NCBI RefSeq assembly: GCF_019774615.1
Contig: NZ_CP081496.1
Coordinates: forward strand, 3,534,001-3,598,000
DNA length: 64,000 bases
Source of the DNA: Streptomyces sp. BHT-5-2
GTDB taxonomy: Bacteria > Actinomycetota > Actinomycetes > Streptomycetales > Streptomycetaceae
Direction: 5' to 3'
This document shows positions 9,328 through 18,700 of the stretch, piece by piece (position 1 is the first letter of the stretch; the number at the start of each line of letters is the position of its first letter). The notes under the pieces were generated by a model, which made no database searches, was not told where the DNA came from, and worked only from the letters and a program-made list of their open reading frames with translations. A program made the position numbers and the translations under genes.

Positions 9328-9630
9328 TCATGCCGCGTGCTGCGGCTCACGCCCGGGCTCCAGGTCGGCCTCTCTTCCTGTGGTCCTGGCCTGGGCAGCA
9401 GCCTCGATTCGCCGCGCGAGTCGAGGAATCGTGAGGTTTGCCAGGGCGGCAGCAGCAGGCCCTTGTTCGTCTTTTTCTTTTGTAGCGGCTGCGGCGGCAC
9501 TCACTGCGGCTGAGCAGGATGTTGCGGGTACGACATGAATCCCCCCGATGCGCAAGTAGTTTATGTGGAAGCGCGGCAGAAGATCGCGGATTGCGTAACC
9601 AATCCGTTTGAACTGGACAAACAATGACAT
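9328..9630 (-). CDS. Hypothetical protein, 100 residues
   Basis: The ORF opens with MSLFVQFKRIGYAIRDLLPR, has an Ala-rich middle and ends in a charged tail. The N-terminal third has lower GC and less biased codons than its neighbours, so it may be foreign or decayed. There is no convincing ribosome binding site and I recognise no domain. It lies in an accessory stretch between the repeat copy and a frameshifted gene. Confidence 0.3.
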   Translation of the reverse strand: MSLFVQFKRIGYAIRDLLPRFHINYLRIGGIHVVPATSCSAAVSAAAAATKEKDEQGPAAAALANLTIPRLARRIEAAAQARTTGREADLEPGREPQHAA

Positions 9631-9873
9631 GCCGCAGTGGAGCGGGCACAAGTGGAAGATGAGCGTGGGTGAGTGGCGCCCTGTCAGTGGAAGCGCGCTT
9701 GTTCCTGGCGATCCCGGCCAGCACCGCCAGGACGACCACACACGAGGACTGCCTCGAGCGTGACACGGATGTGGGGTGGGGCTACTACGGCGGGAAGGTC
9801 CACCGCTACGTCGCGGGTGTCGGGTGCCCTGGACAGCTCGGAGTCCCTGAACTCATCGCGGGACGCGAGGATT
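9631..9873. other. No supported gene
   Basis: Short frames exist on both strands (for example a plus frame 9669-9905) but none carries a recognisable motif or a ribosome binding site. I see nothing convincing here. Confidence 0.3.
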
Positions 9874-10132
9874 TCAGGCGAACGGGTCGCCCGCCACCCC
9901 GCTGAGGCGGACCAGCCCGGGCCTGCCCTCGTCGATGACGCGCACGTACAGCGTGTAGGCCGAGCCCGTTTCCTCGGCCTTGGCGCGGTCCAGGCCAGGA
10001 CCTCCTCGGCGTCGGCGCCGGCCAGCTCGTACTCGTCCGACACCCTTGCCGACCTCTCCCAGATGTACGCCCGATAGTGGCGGCGTCCTGCTCCCAGATG
10101 GTGTCTTGCGGATCCACTTCTCGTACGTGCAA
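9874..10132 (-). pseudogene. Frameshifted small conserved protein
   Basis: Three consecutive pieces in different minus-strand frames join into one plausible protein. They are LHVREVDPQDTIWEQDAA (start near 10132), then HYRAYIWERSARVSDEYELA...EEVLAW, then AKAEETGSAYTLYVRV...GLVRLSGVAGDPFA ending at the stop at 9874. At least two indels, near 10085 and 9975, are needed to restore it. It resembles a short Streptomyces protein of unknown function. It is a decayed gene rather than an expressed one, barring sequencing error. Confidence 0.55.
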
Positions 10133-10173
10133 GGGGCGATCGTAGCGGCCCGGACCGCGGGCAGTCCGTTGAC

Positions 10174-10368
10174 GTGGGGCAGTGGCCTGGGAGCGCCCCC
10201 GCCGCTACCTCCCCGAAGGCAGCATGGACGAGCTCTGTACTCCTGGGACTGGCGCAGATGGCCCGCGGGTATCCGGAGGATATCGCTGCGGAGTGCCGGA
10301 TGACCGTGGATGAAGCGGCCAACTGGCGGGCGATCGTGCTGGTGCAGGCGGAGGCCGAAGCGGAGTGA
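10174..10368 (+). pseudogene. Small ORF, probable C-terminal fragment
   Basis: The 64-codon frame ends in a plausible helical segment (LLGLAQMARGYPEDIAAECRMTV, described in pieces at 10243-10310) followed by an Ala/Glu tail. The first 20 codons look like noncoding GC-rich sequence. It directly precedes the HNH gene, whose start lies 10 bp after its stop. I do not recognise a family. Confidence 0.3.
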
Positions 10369-10377
10369 TGCGCTGTC

Positions 10378-11565
10378 ATGCTGGGTGCTATGGAGTTCAC
10401 GTCCGACCACTGCGCCAACTGCGACGCGCCACTTCCTGACGACCTGTCGCACCGGCCCGTGCTCTTCTGCAGCACCGGTTGCGCCCAGCTTGCCGAGTCG
10501 ATCCGCTACCGGCGCAAGCTGCGGAACGAGGGTCGTGAGGACGATACCGAGGCCATGTATGGGTTCCGCATGAAGTTCCTTCAAGCTCTCGCGGGCGGCT
10601 ACCGGAATATACGGACCAGGCCGGAGGTTCGGCAGGCCGTGATCGAGCGGGCTGCAGGCTCGTGCGAGATGTGTGGAGCGCCTGGTGCGGAGGTCGACCA
10701 CATCGACGGTCCCTCACCGGAGCCGGAGAACCTCCAACTGCTGTGCCTGGACTGCCACCACGCCAAGACCGAGGCGCGGCTACGCCCCGCGTCCGCTGAG
10801 GAGCGCGCCCATATCGAGCATATTTTCGCCACCCGGGTCAGGCCGGCGGAACCGGCGCGGCTGTGTGACAGCTCGGAGTGGGTGGCGTCGTGGCGCGGAT
10901 TGCGACGAGAGCGGGCCGCCCGGCTGCGGGCACGCGGGATAGCGGGATCCCTCCGGACCGTGCAGAAGGGTGCGAAGCCTCATCAGCGCTCCACCCCCCT
11001 CACGCAGCCGGTCCCACCGCCCCCGAGAGGGCCGGAGTCGTCCCGGACGATGCGTCCGTTGGACTTCTACCCGGCTCGCAACGGCAAGGGAATGCTCCAT
11101 GCCACAGTGCGCGATGGGCGGGGTGCGTACCCGCACGAGAGGGCGACGGCCGGCGAAACCGCTTCTTGTCGGCGGACGCTGCTGCTGGATACCACGGCGG
11201 AAGCGGTGACCATCCCCGCAGGGACGCTCGTTCAGGACGCCGCCGGGATGCTCAAGGTCTGTCAGCGGTGTCTGGTGTCGGCCGAGCGGGAGCGCACGGA
11301 GTCGAGCATCGGCCGTGCGCGTCTTCACTTGGCCGTGGATATCGCCTGCCGCCCCCGGAAAGGCACGCTGCATATCGTCTACCAGGACGCTCCACAGAAG
11401 CGACGGCCGGAGGGGCGCAACCCCCTCCAACCGCTGTGCGGAGTCCCATTCCTCGTCGAAAATGGGCCGGTGACGACGTTTGCAGCGGGGACCACGATCG
11501 ATGTCCTCGACCGGCGCCGGGTATGTGGGAACTGCGTAGCCTCCGCTGGGGGCTGGCCAGGCTAA
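10378..11565 (+). CDS. HNH endonuclease domain protein
   Basis: This 395-residue protein has an N-terminal zinc-ribbon-like pair (CANC near residue 14, then CSTGC). The HNH core follows at about 93-140: SCEMCG, then VDHIDG, then NLQLLCLDCHHAKT. This is the usual Cys4-bound HNH arrangement with His as general base. Residues beyond about 200 are a Pro-rich linker and a C-terminal region with two further CxxC-type pairs (VCQRCL, VCGNC) that I do not recognise; it may be a second zinc module. HNH proteins of this kind occur in mobile elements, phage packaging and defence. Its position in a degenerate, repeat-flanked region fits a mobile origin. GGAG lies 12 nt upstream of the chosen ATG; the ATG at 10390 is an alternative. 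Confidence 0.8.
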   Translation: MLGAMEFTSDHCANCDAPLPDDLSHRPVLFCSTGCAQLAESIRYRRKLRNEGREDDTEAMYGFRMKFLQALAGGYRNIRTRPEVRQAVIERAAGSCEMCGAPGAEVDHIDGPSPEPENLQLLCLDCHHAKTEARLRPASAEERAHIEHIFATRVRPAEPARLCDSSEWVASWRGLRRERAARLRARGIAGSLRTVQKGAKPHQRSTPLTQPVPPPPRGPESSRTMRPLDFYPARNGKGMLHATVRDGRGAYPHERATAGETASCRRTLLLDTTAEAVTIPAGTLVQDAAGMLKVCQRCLVSAERERTESSIGRARLHLAVDIACRPRKGTLHIVYQDAPQKRRPEGRNPLQPLCGVPFLVENGPVTTFAAGTTIDVLDRRRVCGNCVASAGGWPG

Positions 11566-11952
11566 ACAGCATCGATACGACCGCTGGTGATGGGTGACGA
11601 CGGCCGGGCGGGGTTTCTCGCTCTCCGGACACACCATCAGCTTCCTGCGTATCTGCCGGTGGCCTCTTGTCGACGACGGCGATATTGGGTCTGACCGCGA
11701 TTCCGTCAGCGATCTTCGTGCTGCGGCAGACTGCCGACGAATTCGATCTCAACTCTCGACCGCACTGTCGAAGTCATGGCCGATCCGCCAGGGTCCAGGG
11801 GTTGGGTCGTGCACCGCGAGTTCCACGACGGTGGCGTCCGGCAGCTCTCGCTGTCGACATTCTTCACCGCGAGGGCATCGGTGTGCCGGAGGACGTAGTA
11901 AGGCCACACGTCATTCCCGGACCATCGGCTCGAGGGTTCCCCGTCACGGTGT
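11566..11952 (+). pseudogene. Remnant of a short hypothetical gene
   Basis: Two plus-strand frames carry protein-like segments that join only with a frameshift near 11835. They are STLDRTVEVMADPPGSRGWV (to about 11840) and LAVDILHREGIGVPEDVVRP (to the stop at 11954). A terminator follows at once. I do not recognise the family and regard it as a broken gene. Confidence 0.35.
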
Positions 11953-11985
11953 AGGGCCTGTCCGTTGGGACAAGTGACAGGCCCT
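11953..11985. terminator. Hairpin terminator
   Basis: The 10-bp perfect stem AGGGCCTGTC / GACAGGCCCT with a 13-nt loop lies between the remnant gene on the plus strand and the convergent hypothetical gene on the minus strand. Confidence 0.7.
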
Positions 11986-12006
11986 GCAGACACGCCGTGG
12001 TCGGAT

Positions 12007-12927
12007 TCAGGCACGTAGAGCGAGCGGCCGCCTCCTCAGACCGACTCGTCCCGCCCTCCGGATCGCCTCCTGCCAGACCGATGGCGCCGTCACCGTCGTC
12101 GCGACGTGACTCCCACCTCGGACGTGACGCTCGGACAGAACCGTCTGATCAACCGCCTCAGGCGGCCCGGCGTCCGCTGCCAGGCGGCGGGAGAGATAGT
12201 GACTCGTGTGGCCGGCCTCGAGGGCATCGCACAGGGCCGTGAAGTGCTCGGTGTCGGAGGGCATGCTCAGCTGCCGCAACAGGGCGAGGGCGGAGTGCGG
12301 TTCGAGGTCTCCGTAGAAATCGTGATAGCTGCCCAAGATGGCGCGGAATACCGCGGGCTGGAGCTCGGGGAACGTCGCCGCTGTCCGGTAGACCGGGTAC
12401 TTGACGGGCCAGGACACGGGGCCCGAGGCACACAGAACGCGCCGGGCACGGCGGAACAGGGGACCGCCGGCTATCCCGGCTGGCGCAGTTCCGTCCAGAA
12501 TCTCTGCCAGGTCGTGGCCCACCACCTCGGCGAAGGCTGCCTCGGCCGTGGCCGGGTCCTCGAACCAGTCGACCCAGAGAGAGTAGATCACCGCTTCGGG
12601 CTCATCAGGGGCTTCCAGCCGATGGCGGTATCCCGCCCAGAACGCCTCAGCTGGCAGCGGGTCCCGGTTGTCCTTCAGCGCAGCGCGGATCTCGCAAGTC
12701 ACCCAGTACTCACCGAGCAGATCCAGCAGACCGAAGGCGAGCCGCAACCGAGCAGCCGCGTCGCGGCCGCGTTCCTCCAGCGCCACGCTCGTCCACGTGT
12801 GCGCCACCTCGCTCGACGTCAGCGTCCCCGCGGGAACTCCGCCTTCGGCCCAGACACCGTCGCTGACTTGCCTGACCCCCTGCGCTTCCAGCCAGCGCCG
12901 CGCCTGCTCTATATCCCCGCAATTCAT
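12007..12927 (-). CDS. Hypothetical protein, 306 residues
   Basis: The frame has good coding character and opens with MNCGDIEQARRWLEAQGV. The longer frame upstream to 13086 looks noncoding, so the ATG at 12927 was chosen, although its ribosome binding site is weak. The protein is acidic, rich in Trp/Phe/Glu and probably all-helical (for example FAEVVGHDLAEILDG and ILGSYHDFYGDLEPHSALAL). No catalytic motif, signal peptide or membrane segment is visible. I do not recognise it. It is convergent with the 11.6-kb remnant and divergent from the GNAT gene at 13159. Confidence 0.65.
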   Translation of the reverse strand: MNCGDIEQARRWLEAQGVRQVSDGVWAEGGVPAGTLTSSEVAHTWTSVALEERGRDAAARLRLAFGLLDLLGEYWVTCEIRAALKDNRDPLPAEAFWAGYRHRLEAPDEPEAVIYSLWVDWFEDPATAEAAFAEVVGHDLAEILDGTAPAGIAGGPLFRRARRVLCASGPVSWPVKYPVYRTAATFPELQPAVFRAILGSYHDFYGDLEPHSALALLRQLSMPSDTEHFTALCDALEAGHTSHYLSRRLAADAGPPEAVDQTVLSERHVRGGSHVATTVTAPSVWQEAIRRAGRVGLRRRPLALRA

Positions 12928-13158
12928 CACAGAAGTGTAGGTCCCGCAGGCAGGAAACCTCGCGGTGCCGTCGGGCGCGGGGTCCCAGCACCGGCAGCCA
13001 GAGCACTGCTTCAGGATCCTGGATCCGCCAGTTGCCGGGCAGGGCCATGCGCCATCAGCGCTGCCGATGCTGAGCAGTTGCAGCAACGCGTAGGCGTGCC
13101 AGGCCTGTCCTGCTCATTTTCCGTTGCCTCGTGCGTCTGGTGATGCTGGAGTGAGCGG

Positions 13159-13935
13159 ATGGATCAGGACACAGTGCTGGCGGTCTTCGATCGCGAGATG
13201 CGGCAGGGCATCCGGGCCGATGAGCCAGGAGCCCGGGTAGAGCGGGTGGGCGGCGTCGTACGCCATGTCGGCGCAGACGCCGACGGCTGGAACGGAATCG
13301 TCTGGTCGGAGCTGGACGAAGCCACGGCGGACGCCGTGATCGCGGAACAGGTGGAGTACTTCACCTCGCTCGGGCGCGGGTTCGAGTGGAAGCTGTACGG
13401 GTACGACCGGCCGGCCGACCTGCCCGGACGGCTGCGGGCAGCGGGTTTCGTGCCCGAGCCCGAGGAGACGCTGATGGTCGCCTACATCAAAGACCTGCCC
13501 ACGAACGTCGAACTGCCCGAGGGCGTCCGCCTGCTCCCGGTGACCGATGCTGCCGAGGTCGAGCTCGCGGTGACCGCGCAGGAGCGGGCGTTCGGCGAAG
13601 CGCGGCCGTACCACCGGCAGCTGCTGCTCGGCCAGTTGGCCGCCGGCCTGCCTCCCGCGGTCGTCGCCATGGCCGGTGACGTGCCGGTGAGCGCCGCACG
13701 GATGGAGCTGCACCCGGGTACCTCCTTCGCGAGCCTGTGGGGCGGGGGCACAGTGCCGGAGTGGCGCGGCCGGGGCCTCTACCGGGCCCTGGTCGCCTTC
13801 CGCACCCGCATCGCCGCCGAACACGGTTACCGCTACCTCCAGGTCGACGCGTCCGACCAGAGCCGTCCGATCCTGCGGCGGCTCGGGTTCGTACCGCTGG
13901 CCACCACCACCCCGTACGTACACACGCTCGACTGA
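13159..13935 (+). CDS. GNAT-family N-acetyltransferase
   Basis: The protein has 258 residues. Its C-terminal half carries the GNAT acetyl-CoA site: the beta4 strand SFASLWGGGTVPEWRGRGLY contains the R/Q-x-x-G-x-G/A-type loop (WRGRGLYRAL), followed by YRYLQVDASDQSRPILRRLG, the usual motif B with a conserved Ser/Asn and the closing LGF. The N-terminal half is a second, degenerate GNAT-like lobe, as in tandem-GNAT proteins. Target unknown. TGGAGTGA upstream of the ATG is a good ribosome binding site. Confidence 0.88.
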   Translation: MDQDTVLAVFDREMRQGIRADEPGARVERVGGVVRHVGADADGWNGIVWSELDEATADAVIAEQVEYFTSLGRGFEWKLYGYDRPADLPGRLRAAGFVPEPEETLMVAYIKDLPTNVELPEGVRLLPVTDAAEVELAVTAQERAFGEARPYHRQLLLGQLAAGLPPAVVAMAGDVPVSAARMELHPGTSFASLWGGGTVPEWRGRGLYRALVAFRTRIAAEHGYRYLQVDASDQSRPILRRLGFVPLATTTPYVHTLD

Positions 13936-14181
13936 CCTCACGCGGAACTCGGCGCCGGCCGACGGGACGCACCGGCGGTTGGCGAGGGCGATAAGGCCGC
14001 CGATGGCCGCGAGGCGAATTGGCACCGCCGCGGAGGCGGTGGCGCTGAGAGTCCCCCAACCTTGCCCATGCCCTGCCCGGTGTGGACCTGACTGGGTCCG
14101 TCGGGCACGCCGTAACGCTTCGAGAGTCCGGGAGCAGCGCCGATTACCGATGAGGCCCTTGCCTTCGGCAGGATGGGCGCC
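13936..14181. other. Intergenic region between two GNAT genes
   Basis: No supported gene. A short inverted repeat (CCGCCGCGGAGGCGG type) occurs near 14020. It probably holds the promoter of the second acetyltransferase. Confidence 0.4.
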
Positions 14182-14715
14182 ATGACCGAGATCCACACCC
14201 CCCGTCTCCTGCTCCGTCGCTGGTGTGATGACGACCTCGCGCCAATGACCGAGATCAACGCCGACCCGCGGGTCATGCACTGGATCGACGACGGCTCGGT
14301 GCGCGACCCGGACCAGACGGCAGAGGACATCGAACGGTGGGAGGAGGAGTGGGACGAGGAGGGCTTCGGCCTCTTCGCCGTCGAGCTGCTGGCCTCAGGT
14401 GAACTGGCCGGCTTCACGGGTCTGTCCGTGCCCGAGTTCCTTCCGGAGGCGCTGCCCGCCGTGGCGATCAGCTGGCGGCTCGGCTCACAGTTCTGGGGCC
14501 AGGGATACGCATCCGAAGCAGCCCAAGCCACGCTGGAGTTCGCGCTCCAGGACCGTGGCCTCGATCGCGTCATCAGCATCAACCGGGTGGGCGACAACGC
14601 CTCCGAGAACGTCATCCGTAAGCTCGGCATGGGGCCGGAACGCGAGACGGCACACCCGGTGTACGACTTTCCGCTGCACGTTCACACCATCGATCTCACC
14701 GAGTTCCAGGCGTGA
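14182..14715 (+). CDS. RimJ/RimL-type GNAT acetyltransferase
   Basis: The 177-residue protein begins MTEIHTPRLLLRRWCDDDL, the classic RimJ/RimL opening. It has WRLGSQFWGQGYASEAAQA as the acetyl-CoA-binding motif and ends in VGDNASENVIRKLGMGPE. Members acetylate ribosomal-protein N-termini or small amines; the substrate is not predictable here. AGGATGG upstream supports the ATG at 14182; the ATG at 14173 is possible but its ribosome binding site would be too close. Confidence 0.9.
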   Translation: MTEIHTPRLLLRRWCDDDLAPMTEINADPRVMHWIDDGSVRDPDQTAEDIERWEEEWDEEGFGLFAVELLASGELAGFTGLSVPEFLPEALPAVAISWRLGSQFWGQGYASEAAQATLEFALQDRGLDRVISINRVGDNASENVIRKLGMGPERETAHPVYDFPLHVHTIDLTEFQA

Positions 14716-15437
14716 ACCAGCCGAGCCGCCGGATCAGCACGAGACAGCCGCCCGCCGTCCGTACGTCCCCAACCGCATTGACCGCCACCGCGTAGGCGAA
14801 AGAGGCTGCTTTCCCGCCGCGACCTGCACTTTCACGGAACTGCGGCCGCCACACGTGGCCATCGTTGCGACCCCAGGCTCTGGCCACCGCTGGCACCCGC
14901 AGTGAAAATCACGAGAGCTGGAAGCGTGGCGCGCGAACGGCGCAGGTGCTTCTTCCTTTTGTCGATCGAATTACGGAAGCGCTAGCGACACCCCCGTCAC
15001 ACACGGATCTCGCGCCGATCAGATATTGATTACGTGAGTCCCACCGGCATGTTTTATCGAAACGACGTGCGATAGACATTTGCCCTGTCGCGACATGTTA
15101 CCAAAGAGGGAAAAGGGAATAGGCTAATTCGCTTCGATGCCTTCCCGTTCGGCGTACATCACGGTACGATTCTCGTAACCCAGGGGTTTGCACAGGGACC
15201 TGCCTGAAGGGGTCCGTGGCCTCGTTCTACAGGTCGCTTGCGCGAGGCAAGAAATTCGGCAACGCCATTCCTCCATTTCCCCAGAAGACGCTCCTCCGTC
15301 CGCGTACCAGTAATTCTATTTTGAATCCCCGGAGGAGTGAAGTGCGTCTGTTCGACTTCGTGCGGCGCCATTCTTCTTGTTTTTGTGCGGGGTTACTACC
15401 GTCGATGCAGATCTATTTCTTCGTGAAAGGAGGAGGC
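14716..15437. other. Long intergenic/leader region, relatively AT-rich
   Basis: About 720 bp without a supported gene. The part from 14900 to 15200 has distinctly lower GC, including runs such as AGATATTGATTACGTG and ACCAAAGAGGGAAAAGGGAA, so it probably holds the promoter(s) of the secreted-protein gene. An open frame from 15216 is in phase with that gene, but the strong ribosome binding site lies much further downstream. Confidence 0.45.
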
Positions 15438-16061
15438 ATGTCAACTGAAAAGGGTACTCAGCGAAGCCTGGAGGATGACGTCGGGGAGGTCACGGACACG
15501 ACGCCGAAATGGCGCCGCCGTCTCATTCGTCTCGGTGTCTACGGACTGTTCGCGGCCCTGGCTGGAACCGCGGTGACGGCCATGGCCGCGCCCGTGGCGC
15601 CGCCGCGGGCGGGTGGTACCGCTGCCGGCGCCATCATCTGTGCGAACGGCTCAGGGGCCGTGACGAAAACCGACGACCCGGGTGAGCAGGGCGAACCGGT
15701 GAAGTACCAGGCAACGGGCTCGTGCGAGGTAACGGGCGCGGAGAACGGCACCGCCATCGGCAAGTCAATGTTTTCCATCGCGCGGAACAATTGCGCGAAC
15801 GCGTCGACGAACGTCACGGCAAGCGTCACGTGGCCCGACGGAACGAAGAGCTCCGGTGCGGGAACCGTGGTGTGGGTCGCCACCGCCGGCCAGGGAATCT
15901 CGGCCAGCATCGTCAGCGGCTCGATCACAAGCGGCGCCTTCACCGGCGCGCTGGTGAAGGGTGAGGGCACCGCGCCCGAGCAGGTTCGGCTCGACTGCAT
16001 TACAAGTGGGACCTTCGCCGGGGCCACCGGCTCCGGTAGCGGGGCGGTGAGCCCCACCTGA
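15438..16061 (+). CDS. Secreted or membrane-anchored hypothetical protein
   Basis: This 207-residue protein starts at the ATG behind an excellent AAAGGAGGAGG ribosome binding site. Residues 1-32 are charged and cytoplasmic (MSTEKGTQRSLEDDVGEV). A basic WRRRLIRLG is followed by a hydrophobic stretch (VYGLFAALAGTAVTAMAAPV), a signal peptide or anchor with an AMA-type cleavage site. The exported part is rich in Gly, Ser, Thr and Ala, contains three Cys, and looks like a beta-sandwich of repeated Thr/Ser/Gly strands (GSGAVT..., SGAFTGAL..., SGTFAGAT...). I do not recognise a family. It ends just before a terminator. Confidence 0.75.
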   Translation: MSTEKGTQRSLEDDVGEVTDTTPKWRRRLIRLGVYGLFAALAGTAVTAMAAPVAPPRAGGTAAGAIICANGSGAVTKTDDPGEQGEPVKYQATGSCEVTGAENGTAIGKSMFSIARNNCANASTNVTASVTWPDGTKSSGAGTVVWVATAGQGISASIVSGSITSGAFTGALVKGEGTAPEQVRLDCITSGTFAGATGSGSGAVSPT

Positions 16062-16076
16062 GGAGTTCAGCAGGCT

Positions 16077-16106
16077 TGCGCCGGGCACTACCACCTGCCC
16101 GGCGCA
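16077..16106. terminator. Hairpin terminator
   Basis: The 11-bp perfect stem TGCGCCGGGCA / TGCCCGGCGCA with an 8-nt loop lies 16 bp after the secreted-protein stop. Confidence 0.75.
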
Positions 16107-16561
16107 GGTTCCAGCAACGGGATCCCGGGATCCGCTGAGAACACCGGGACCCCTCCTGCGACCGAAGTCGGTACCTGACGGAGCCGACGCAGTGCGTCCC
16201 GCCCCGCAACGCCAGCGACTGTACGCCGACGGTGCGCGTGCGCCACCTGGGGCCGAGGTGCGAAGCCGACAGTGTGCTTGCACCGAACTCGCCCTCAGTA
16301 GCACACGTCGTGGCCTGTGTTCGAACGCCCTCACCCATGACAGACGGTGGAAATCATGGAGATCTTCGCGCCCGCAACCGTACCTTCAGAGCCGCGTGAG
16401 AATCCGGGCCGCAGCGCCGAGCCGTGCACACCAGGAGCCGGCCGGCTAGCTCGACCACCGAGCCCTTGGGGCCTCCACGATCCGATCCTGCGCGGGTTCT
16501 CCGCTTGCTGCCGCCGGCTCCTGATCGCGTTCGGGGACGGAAAAGCCATCGGGGAGGGCGC
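16107..16561. other. Intergenic region upstream of the MMPL gene
   Basis: About 450 bp. The open frame continuing into the MMPL gene from 16424 has no ribosome binding site and poor coding character. I see no separate gene; it presumably holds the MMPL promoter. Confidence 0.4.
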
Positions 16562-18700
16562 GTGTTCGTGACGCTCGGCCGTGCCGCCGCCCGCCGCAGA
16601 TGGGTCTTTCTCGTGGTGCCCCTGGTATTGGCCGCGTTGGCGGCGGCTGTGGCGTCAGACATCCACGAACGGCTCAGCTATGGGGGATTCATCGCGCGCG
16701 ACGCCGAGTCGAACCGGGCCGCCATGGCCATCCGCGACCGCATCGGGCGTGGTGGCGCGGACGTGATCGCCATCTACCGCAACGCCCACCACACGGTGGA
16801 AGAGCCGATGTTCCGCCGTGCGGTGGAACATTCGCTGGCCACTGCGCCGAAGGGAACCATCGTCTCGACAATGACGTATTGGTCGCGCGATCTGCCCCTG
16901 CTGGCATCGAAGGACCACCACGCGACGGCCGTCCTCATCATGCTCGCCGGGTCCGACGACACCAGCCGCACGGCCAGATACCACCAACTGCGCCCAGCGC
17001 TGCGGGCAGAGGGTTTCCGCATCCAGTACACCGGGCCGGTCGCGGTGGTCGACGGAGTCGCAGAGCGGGCCCTGACGGACCTGAACCGCGCCCGGCTCAT
17101 CGCGCTTCCCCTGGTGTTCGCCCTGCTCCTGTTGATCTTCCGAAGTCTGGTGGCGGCCCTGTTGCCGGTCGTCATCGGCGGGCTCAGCATCAGCATCACG
17201 CTGGGCGTTCTGGTGTTGCTCAACGACGTGGTGGAGATCTCGGCCATCACCCTGAGTCTGGTGACCGCGCTGGGACTGGCTCTCGGAGTGGACGCCGCCC
17301 TCTTCGTCGTCGGGCGGTTCCGCGAAGAGCTTGCCGGCCGTGCCGGCGTGCCGGACGCGGTGACGACCGCCTGCGCGACCGCCGGCCGCACGGTGTTTCT
17401 TTCCGGGGCCACCATGAGCGGAATCGCTCTGGGGTTCCTGCTCTTCCCCATCGGCATCCTGCGGTCGATCGGTGTCGCCGCTGCCATTGTCATCACCGTC
17501 AGCGCCACCCTCAGCGTCACCGCGCTGCCCGCCGCGCTGGCCCTCGTCGGTTCGCGCCTGACCACACGAAGGCTCCGCACGCCACGACGGAGGCGCGCGG
17601 ACCCGGCGGAGGGCCCCTGGGCCGGACTCGCCCGGGCGGTGATGGCTCGGCCAGGGCACTACACGATCGGCGTCCTCTTGACCCTGCTCGTCATGACGGC
17701 ACCCTTCGCACACATCACCCTCGGGTTCCCGGACCAGCGAACCCTGCCCGCCGACGCGCCGGCCCGCCTGGCTTCCGACGCCCTGCAACACGACTTCGCA
17801 CTCGGCGGACTCGACGCCGTGCAGGTGGTGGTTTCCGTTCCGCACCGGCTGGACACCCCCACCGGGCAGCGGACACTCAGGGCCTGGGGTGAGGAACTCA
17901 TCCGTCTTCCTGGCACCGGTGCCGGGCTCATCGCTGCGACGTCCCAACACAGCGCAGTGATCTACCTGACCCACGACAGCAGCGCCGAAGACCCGGTCAC
18001 CCGCACCTTGGTGCAGCGCATCCGCGCGCTGCACCCGCCGGACGGCGGGGAAGTGCTGGTGGGCGGGTTGTCGGCGATGGCCCAGGACACCCTCCAAATG
18101 CTGGGCCGCCGACTACCGTGGGTCCTGTTCTCCATCGCGGCGTTCACCTATGTGCTGCTGCTGACGGCGTTGCGGTCGGTGGTCCTGCCGGCCAAGGCAC
18201 TGCTCGTCAACGCGCTGTCCATCGGCGCCTCCTTCGGCGCACTCGTATGGATCTTCCAGGACGGGCACCTGACATGGCTGGTCGGCGCCGGCCGCACCGG
18301 CTACATCGACGTCACCCAACCTGTGACCATGCTGATCCTGCTGATCGGCCTCTCGACGGACTACGAGCTCCTTCTCCTGTCGCGCATCCGCGAGCAGTAC
18401 GACGCCACCGGAGACAACGCTGTTGCGGTCGCGACCGGGCTACAGCGGTCCGCGCCGATCATCACGGCGTCCGCGGCGGTGGTTCTGGTCGTCAGCGCGA
18501 TCTTCACCACCAATGGCGTGATCCTGGTCAAGGAGTTGTGCGTCGGCGTGTTCATCGCCGTAGCGGTGGACGCCGGCCTCGTCCGGGCGCTGCTCGTTCC
18601 GGCTGCCATGCGGATGCTGGGGCGAGCCAACTGGTGGCTACCTGGAACACGCAAAACTCGGCCTCAAGTGCCCGGAAATTCCGACGAGTTCACGCCCTGA
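16562..18700 (+). CDS. MMPL/RND-family lipid exporter
   Basis: The 712-residue protein follows a GGGGAGGG ribosome binding site and a GTG start. It is an MMPL protein in two homologous halves. Each half has one N-terminal membrane helix (LVVPLVLAALAAAV; IGVLLTLLVMTAPF), an extracytoplasmic domain and a five-helix bundle. The characteristic membrane motifs are present in both halves: ALGLALGVDAALFVVGRFRE and LLIGLSTDYELLLLSRIRE. Proton-coupled MMPL transporters export lipids and lipid-linked polyketides. It lies in the same direction just upstream of the lipid-synthase-like genes, so export of their product is the obvious inference. The pair is separated by about 590 bp, so they are probably not one operon. 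Confidence 0.9.
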   Translation: MFVTLGRAAARRRWVFLVVPLVLAALAAAVASDIHERLSYGGFIARDAESNRAAMAIRDRIGRGGADVIAIYRNAHHTVEEPMFRRAVEHSLATAPKGTIVSTMTYWSRDLPLLASKDHHATAVLIMLAGSDDTSRTARYHQLRPALRAEGFRIQYTGPVAVVDGVAERALTDLNRARLIALPLVFALLLLIFRSLVAALLPVVIGGLSISITLGVLVLLNDVVEISAITLSLVTALGLALGVDAALFVVGRFREELAGRAGVPDAVTTACATAGRTVFLSGATMSGIALGFLLFPIGILRSIGVAAAIVITVSATLSVTALPAALALVGSRLTTRRLRTPRRRRADPAEGPWAGLARAVMARPGHYTIGVLLTLLVMTAPFAHITLGFPDQRTLPADAPARLASDALQHDFALGGLDAVQVVVSVPHRLDTPTGQRTLRAWGEELIRLPGTGAGLIAATSQHSAVIYLTHDSSAEDPVTRTLVQRIRALHPPDGGEVLVGGLSAMAQDTLQMLGRRLPWVLFSIAAFTYVLLLTALRSVVLPAKALLVNALSIGASFGALVWIFQDGHLTWLVGAGRTGYIDVTQPVTMLILLIGLSTDYELLLLSRIREQYDATGDNAVAVATGLQRSAPIITASAAVVLVVSAIFTTNGVILVKELCVGVFIAVAVDAGLVRALLVPAAMRMLGRANWWLPGTRKTRPQVPGNSDEFTP

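Noticed and set aside
13114-14280. A 388-codon minus-strand frame across the first GNAT gene
   Set aside because: The plus strand carries a convincing acetyl-CoA-binding fold; the minus frame lacks any motif apart from a short hydrophobic run near 14000.
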